Assembly (NCBI GenBank): GCA_015350385.1
Contig: WNKI01000005.1
Location: 1,708,664 to 1,772,663 of the forward strand
Length of the DNA: 64,000 nucleotides
From: Aculops lycopersici
Lineage: Eukaryota; Arthropoda; Arachnida; Trombidiformes; Eriophyidae
Direction of reading: 5' to 3'
Shown here: piece by piece, positions 61,408 to 64,000 of the stretch
Layout: each line of letters starts with the position of its first letter
How positions within the stretch are numbered: the stretch's first letter is position 1
The notes under the pieces: model-generated
Databases searched by the model: none
Told to the model about the DNA's origin: nothing
Seen by the model: the letters and a program-made list of their open reading frames with translations, nothing else
Position numbers and translations under genes: made by a program

Positions 61408-64000
61408 CTGGAGTATTTTTTGTAGCAGTTGTCATAGAATCAAGAATGAAATTTTGTTAGTAGTCTTATTTCTGTTTGCCTGTCATCTTTATTGCAAATC
61501 TAGCAAGTTGCTCGGCCAGTGTTTAGGTAAGTTGGCTGTCAGCTAAAGTCAAGTGAAATTTGCGGCGAGATTTTAGTTAAAGAAACAACTTGCCACTAGA
61601 AGAGTGGCAAGTTGGTCGACACATTTGCCACGCTCGTGATTTGAATATATTTGCGTAGCCCTCGCCAGCGTGCCAAGTTGCCGGAAGTCTTCGAGTTTTT
61701 CGCGAGCCGCCCAAAGTTGAAGTGAAGGAGAGAAGGCAAATAGAATTGTGTAGGCAGCCACACAATCCATCATATTGGATGTTTCACTTGAAACGGTGCA
61801 ACTTGTGATGAAATTTGACGTCCTCAGGTTGCCACAAGGAGGCGAGATGCAGCAACTCCGCAACGATAAGTTATCGTTTTCTCGGCCGCTCGCCTTCTAG
61901 ACTCGGCATTTTGAGAGGAGGAAAGTTGAATTCTCTTTTGGCCAAATTTAATATCATCCAGCTCTCAAGTGACTGCCTCCTCCTTCTCCATTTTCATTCC
62001 CAACGATCACTTGTTAACCGAGAAAAGCTTGGTAGCAGCTAGAGACCGACCGAGCGGCTGAGGTCCGTCCGCTCGGCGTGAATGTTCTGCTTCTCTGGTC
62101 TCGAGAAAACAGCCACGAGCTGTTTGCCTCGATATCCGGTTGGCAAGTTTGGCCTTTTAAATTCGACTCAAGAAAAACAGGAAGTGAGTTTCTCGCTAGA
62201 ATCTATCCGAGCTTCTTCTCTACGGAACACAACGGTGCCTTGAAGGGAAGAAGGGAATAGTATGATTTTTAACTCCTAGTGGTTGCGCTTAACAACCAAA
62301 CTCGAGATCTAACTAGCATTCTATTCTATTAACGAGTTTACGCGAGCCTCTAGCGCCTCCAGTTGCATTATCTGGCCACCAGCCGGCCGGCATTTAGACA
62401 ATTAACCTGCATGTGTCTCAGGTGGCCCACTAGCCGCCGGCTGGTGACCCTCCGAGCGACGGATTGGCTCAGCTGACGTTGGACGAGAGTTAAAAGAACA
62501 ACTGCCCCCGACTCCAACAACAGAGAGACTCGACAAATTGTCTAGATGTGAGCCCATTAATTACGCAAAACACGTCTCTCCTCCTGAGGCCGGGTGTCCC
62601 ATCGGCAATGATAATAACAGCCGCAAGCCGGAAACTGACCGTCATCTCCCTTTCGCTTGGCAAAGTTGGTAGTGGTTGCTTCGTAGCCTCCGTCGTGATC
62701 GTCGCCAGGTAGTTGGTTTGCAAATGCAAATCCTTGGCTAACAAACGAGCCAGACCTAAAAGACTAACACTGGCTTTGCTCGCTACTCGCCTGTCTCTTG
62801 TGGTGCGCGATAATTGGTCCTCTCTATCCAACTAAAGGTGCGACTAGATTGCCGGTTTAGTGTTGGAGTCGTCGTGGTTGTAGGCAGCTGCTTTAGTTGT
62901 GCAATCGCAGCAGCTAGATGAGTCTCTTCGTGTATCCCATTTGCAGCGGGGGCTCTGGTTGCCAACTTAAGCGGTAGAGCCAATGCTGCTGCCTATACCG
63001 CCACTAACTCGTGTGAGATTTGATATCTCGCCTGTCGTTTGTGTGTTTGTGTGTAATGCAATGGAAATCAAGTCAAGTCGAGTCGAGTCGAGTCGAGTCG
63101 AGTCGAGTCGAGTCGAGTCGAGTCGAGTCGAGTCGAATGAACTGACTGACCGAAAGCAACTGATAAGCCAGCACCACTTATTGTTGCTATTATTGTTGTA
63201 GTGGCACTAAAGGTTGTTGCTATTGGTGTTACCAGGCAGGTAAAGGTAAACTCGCAATTGTGCCTCTGGGCTCTTGTGCAGAAAACGATGGAATTGCAAA
63301 AATCAAGCGACTAGTTCAGACTTTCGCTGGTTGCATTTGCGTCTACGTTTGCGATAAGCGACCAGCAAGTGGGCTCCCGTCACTAGGTTCAAATGAACAC
63401 GGCGCCGAGTGGGTGATGTGTAAAACGCGAACTTTGAATGCTAGTCTCTGGAGTGGTTGTAACAACATCAACGGAAGCGGCAGCTCATGTGTAACTAGAC
63501 TTCCATTTGATTTAGGCAAACTTAATGATATCTAACCGCCGAGATTCTCCAGGGACTCAACTGGCTGGCGGGTGGCTGGGATTAAACTCCAAATGAATCA
63601 GAATTATTCTCATCTACTTTATACGCTAGCTATCCGTCTATCTAGCTCAGAAGCAACGAGCACCGAGCGAGGGGCGAAGAGAGAGGTTCTCGTGGATCAT
63701 CCCTGTGGCTAGACAAGAGGCATTTGAGCAAGTTAATCACTCAAGTTTCTCCATCTTTGATTTGCCTCTCGCCAGCTAATCATTTCCCTTGGTAGCGCGC
63801 TGAGTTTGCTGAGACAATTCGAGATGCTGTCTTACAAGTGGGCAACTTATTCTCTCTTCTCGCTTTCCTTCTATTTTGCCCAAAGCCGAGCGCAAGCGAA
63901 CCACTTGCCGCGTTGCCCAACTCAAGGGAGGGATAAAAAAGAAGAGTTCAGCAGGGAGAGCAAGTGAGCAACTAGAAAGGATGATAATGATGATGATGGT
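61408..64000. other. Probable long intron or upstream region of Musashi
   Basis: No exon encoding RRM1 (no RNP2/RNP1-like sequence on the minus strand) could be found in these 2.6 kb. Open frames here lack family features. The sequence includes a GAGTC pentamer array (63076-63135) and GC-richer patches. Since the Musashi exon ending at 61407 needs an upstream exon, the whole stretch is most likely intronic. Confidence 0.5.
63076..63135. repeat. (GAGTC)n pentanucleotide array
   Basis: About twelve consecutive copies of the pentamer AGTCG/GAGTC without interruption, preceded by one imperfect copy (AGTCA). It lies inside the presumed Musashi intron. Each copy contains the GAGTC recognition-like pentamer, but I attach no function to that. 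Confidence 0.95.

Noticed and set aside
1..64000. tRNA, rRNA, CRISPR or bacterial operon features
   Set aside because: No B-box like GGTTCGANNCC with a matching cloverleaf, no direct-repeat/spacer array and no ribosome-binding sites or operons were seen; gene content and introns are animal.

Overview
The window is animal nuclear DNA, not bacterial. It carries Musashi, a laminin beta chain, a BMP-type ligand, gephyrin, Fizzy-related, CSB/ERCC6, LAMTOR5 and nuclear genes for mitochondrial proteins. Most genes are single uninterrupted reading frames, closely packed and on both strands. The few introns I could define are mostly 70-200 bases long. A very compact, intron-poor, fairly GC-balanced genome with arthropod-like gene forms fits a mite with a reduced genome, for example an eriophyoid. 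That placement is inference, not something the sequence proves.

Layout. 1-187 is the tail of an unidentified gene. 2-36 kb is gene-dense: lysosomal phospholipase A2; a run of mitochondrial or housekeeping genes (FDXR, MZT1, COQ2, MRPS23, ALG14, MRPL48, gephyrin, MSRB); an unknown 326-aa protein; VPS22; a BMP ligand with a very short prodomain; a laminin beta chain without its N-terminal half; a small secreted helical protein; a 43-aa metallothionein; ICMT; Fizzy-related/Cdh1; a decayed second phospholipase copy; ERCC6; a membrane-anchored coiled-coil protein; LAMTOR5 (three exons); and CWF19L2. 36-48 kb holds a decayed retinol-dehydrogenase-like SDR, GABA transaminase, a short IFT20-like protein, RER1, a two-exon SDR and MINPP1. 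From 48 kb on the DNA is gene-poor. It has simple repeats, a tandem duplication carrying two secreted six-cysteine proteins, and the 3' exons of Musashi, whose 5' part lies beyond the window or deep in a long intron.

Spliced genes that a plain ORF reading would miss or get wrong are MRPS23 (1 intron), LAMTOR5 (2), the SDR at 43.6 kb (1) and Musashi (at least 2 inside the window plus an acceptor leading upstream).

The most interesting part is 53.5-59.1 kb. Two tandem copies of a gene share signal peptide, cysteine spacing and a 248-base stretch of 3' flank with no differences, while the mature proteins have diverged strongly. This pattern is typical of fast-evolving secreted proteins. I recognise no family for them. 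Other notable points are the LN-less laminin beta chain, the BMP ligand lacking the prodomain arm region, the altered C-box in Fizzy-related, and the two pseudogenes.
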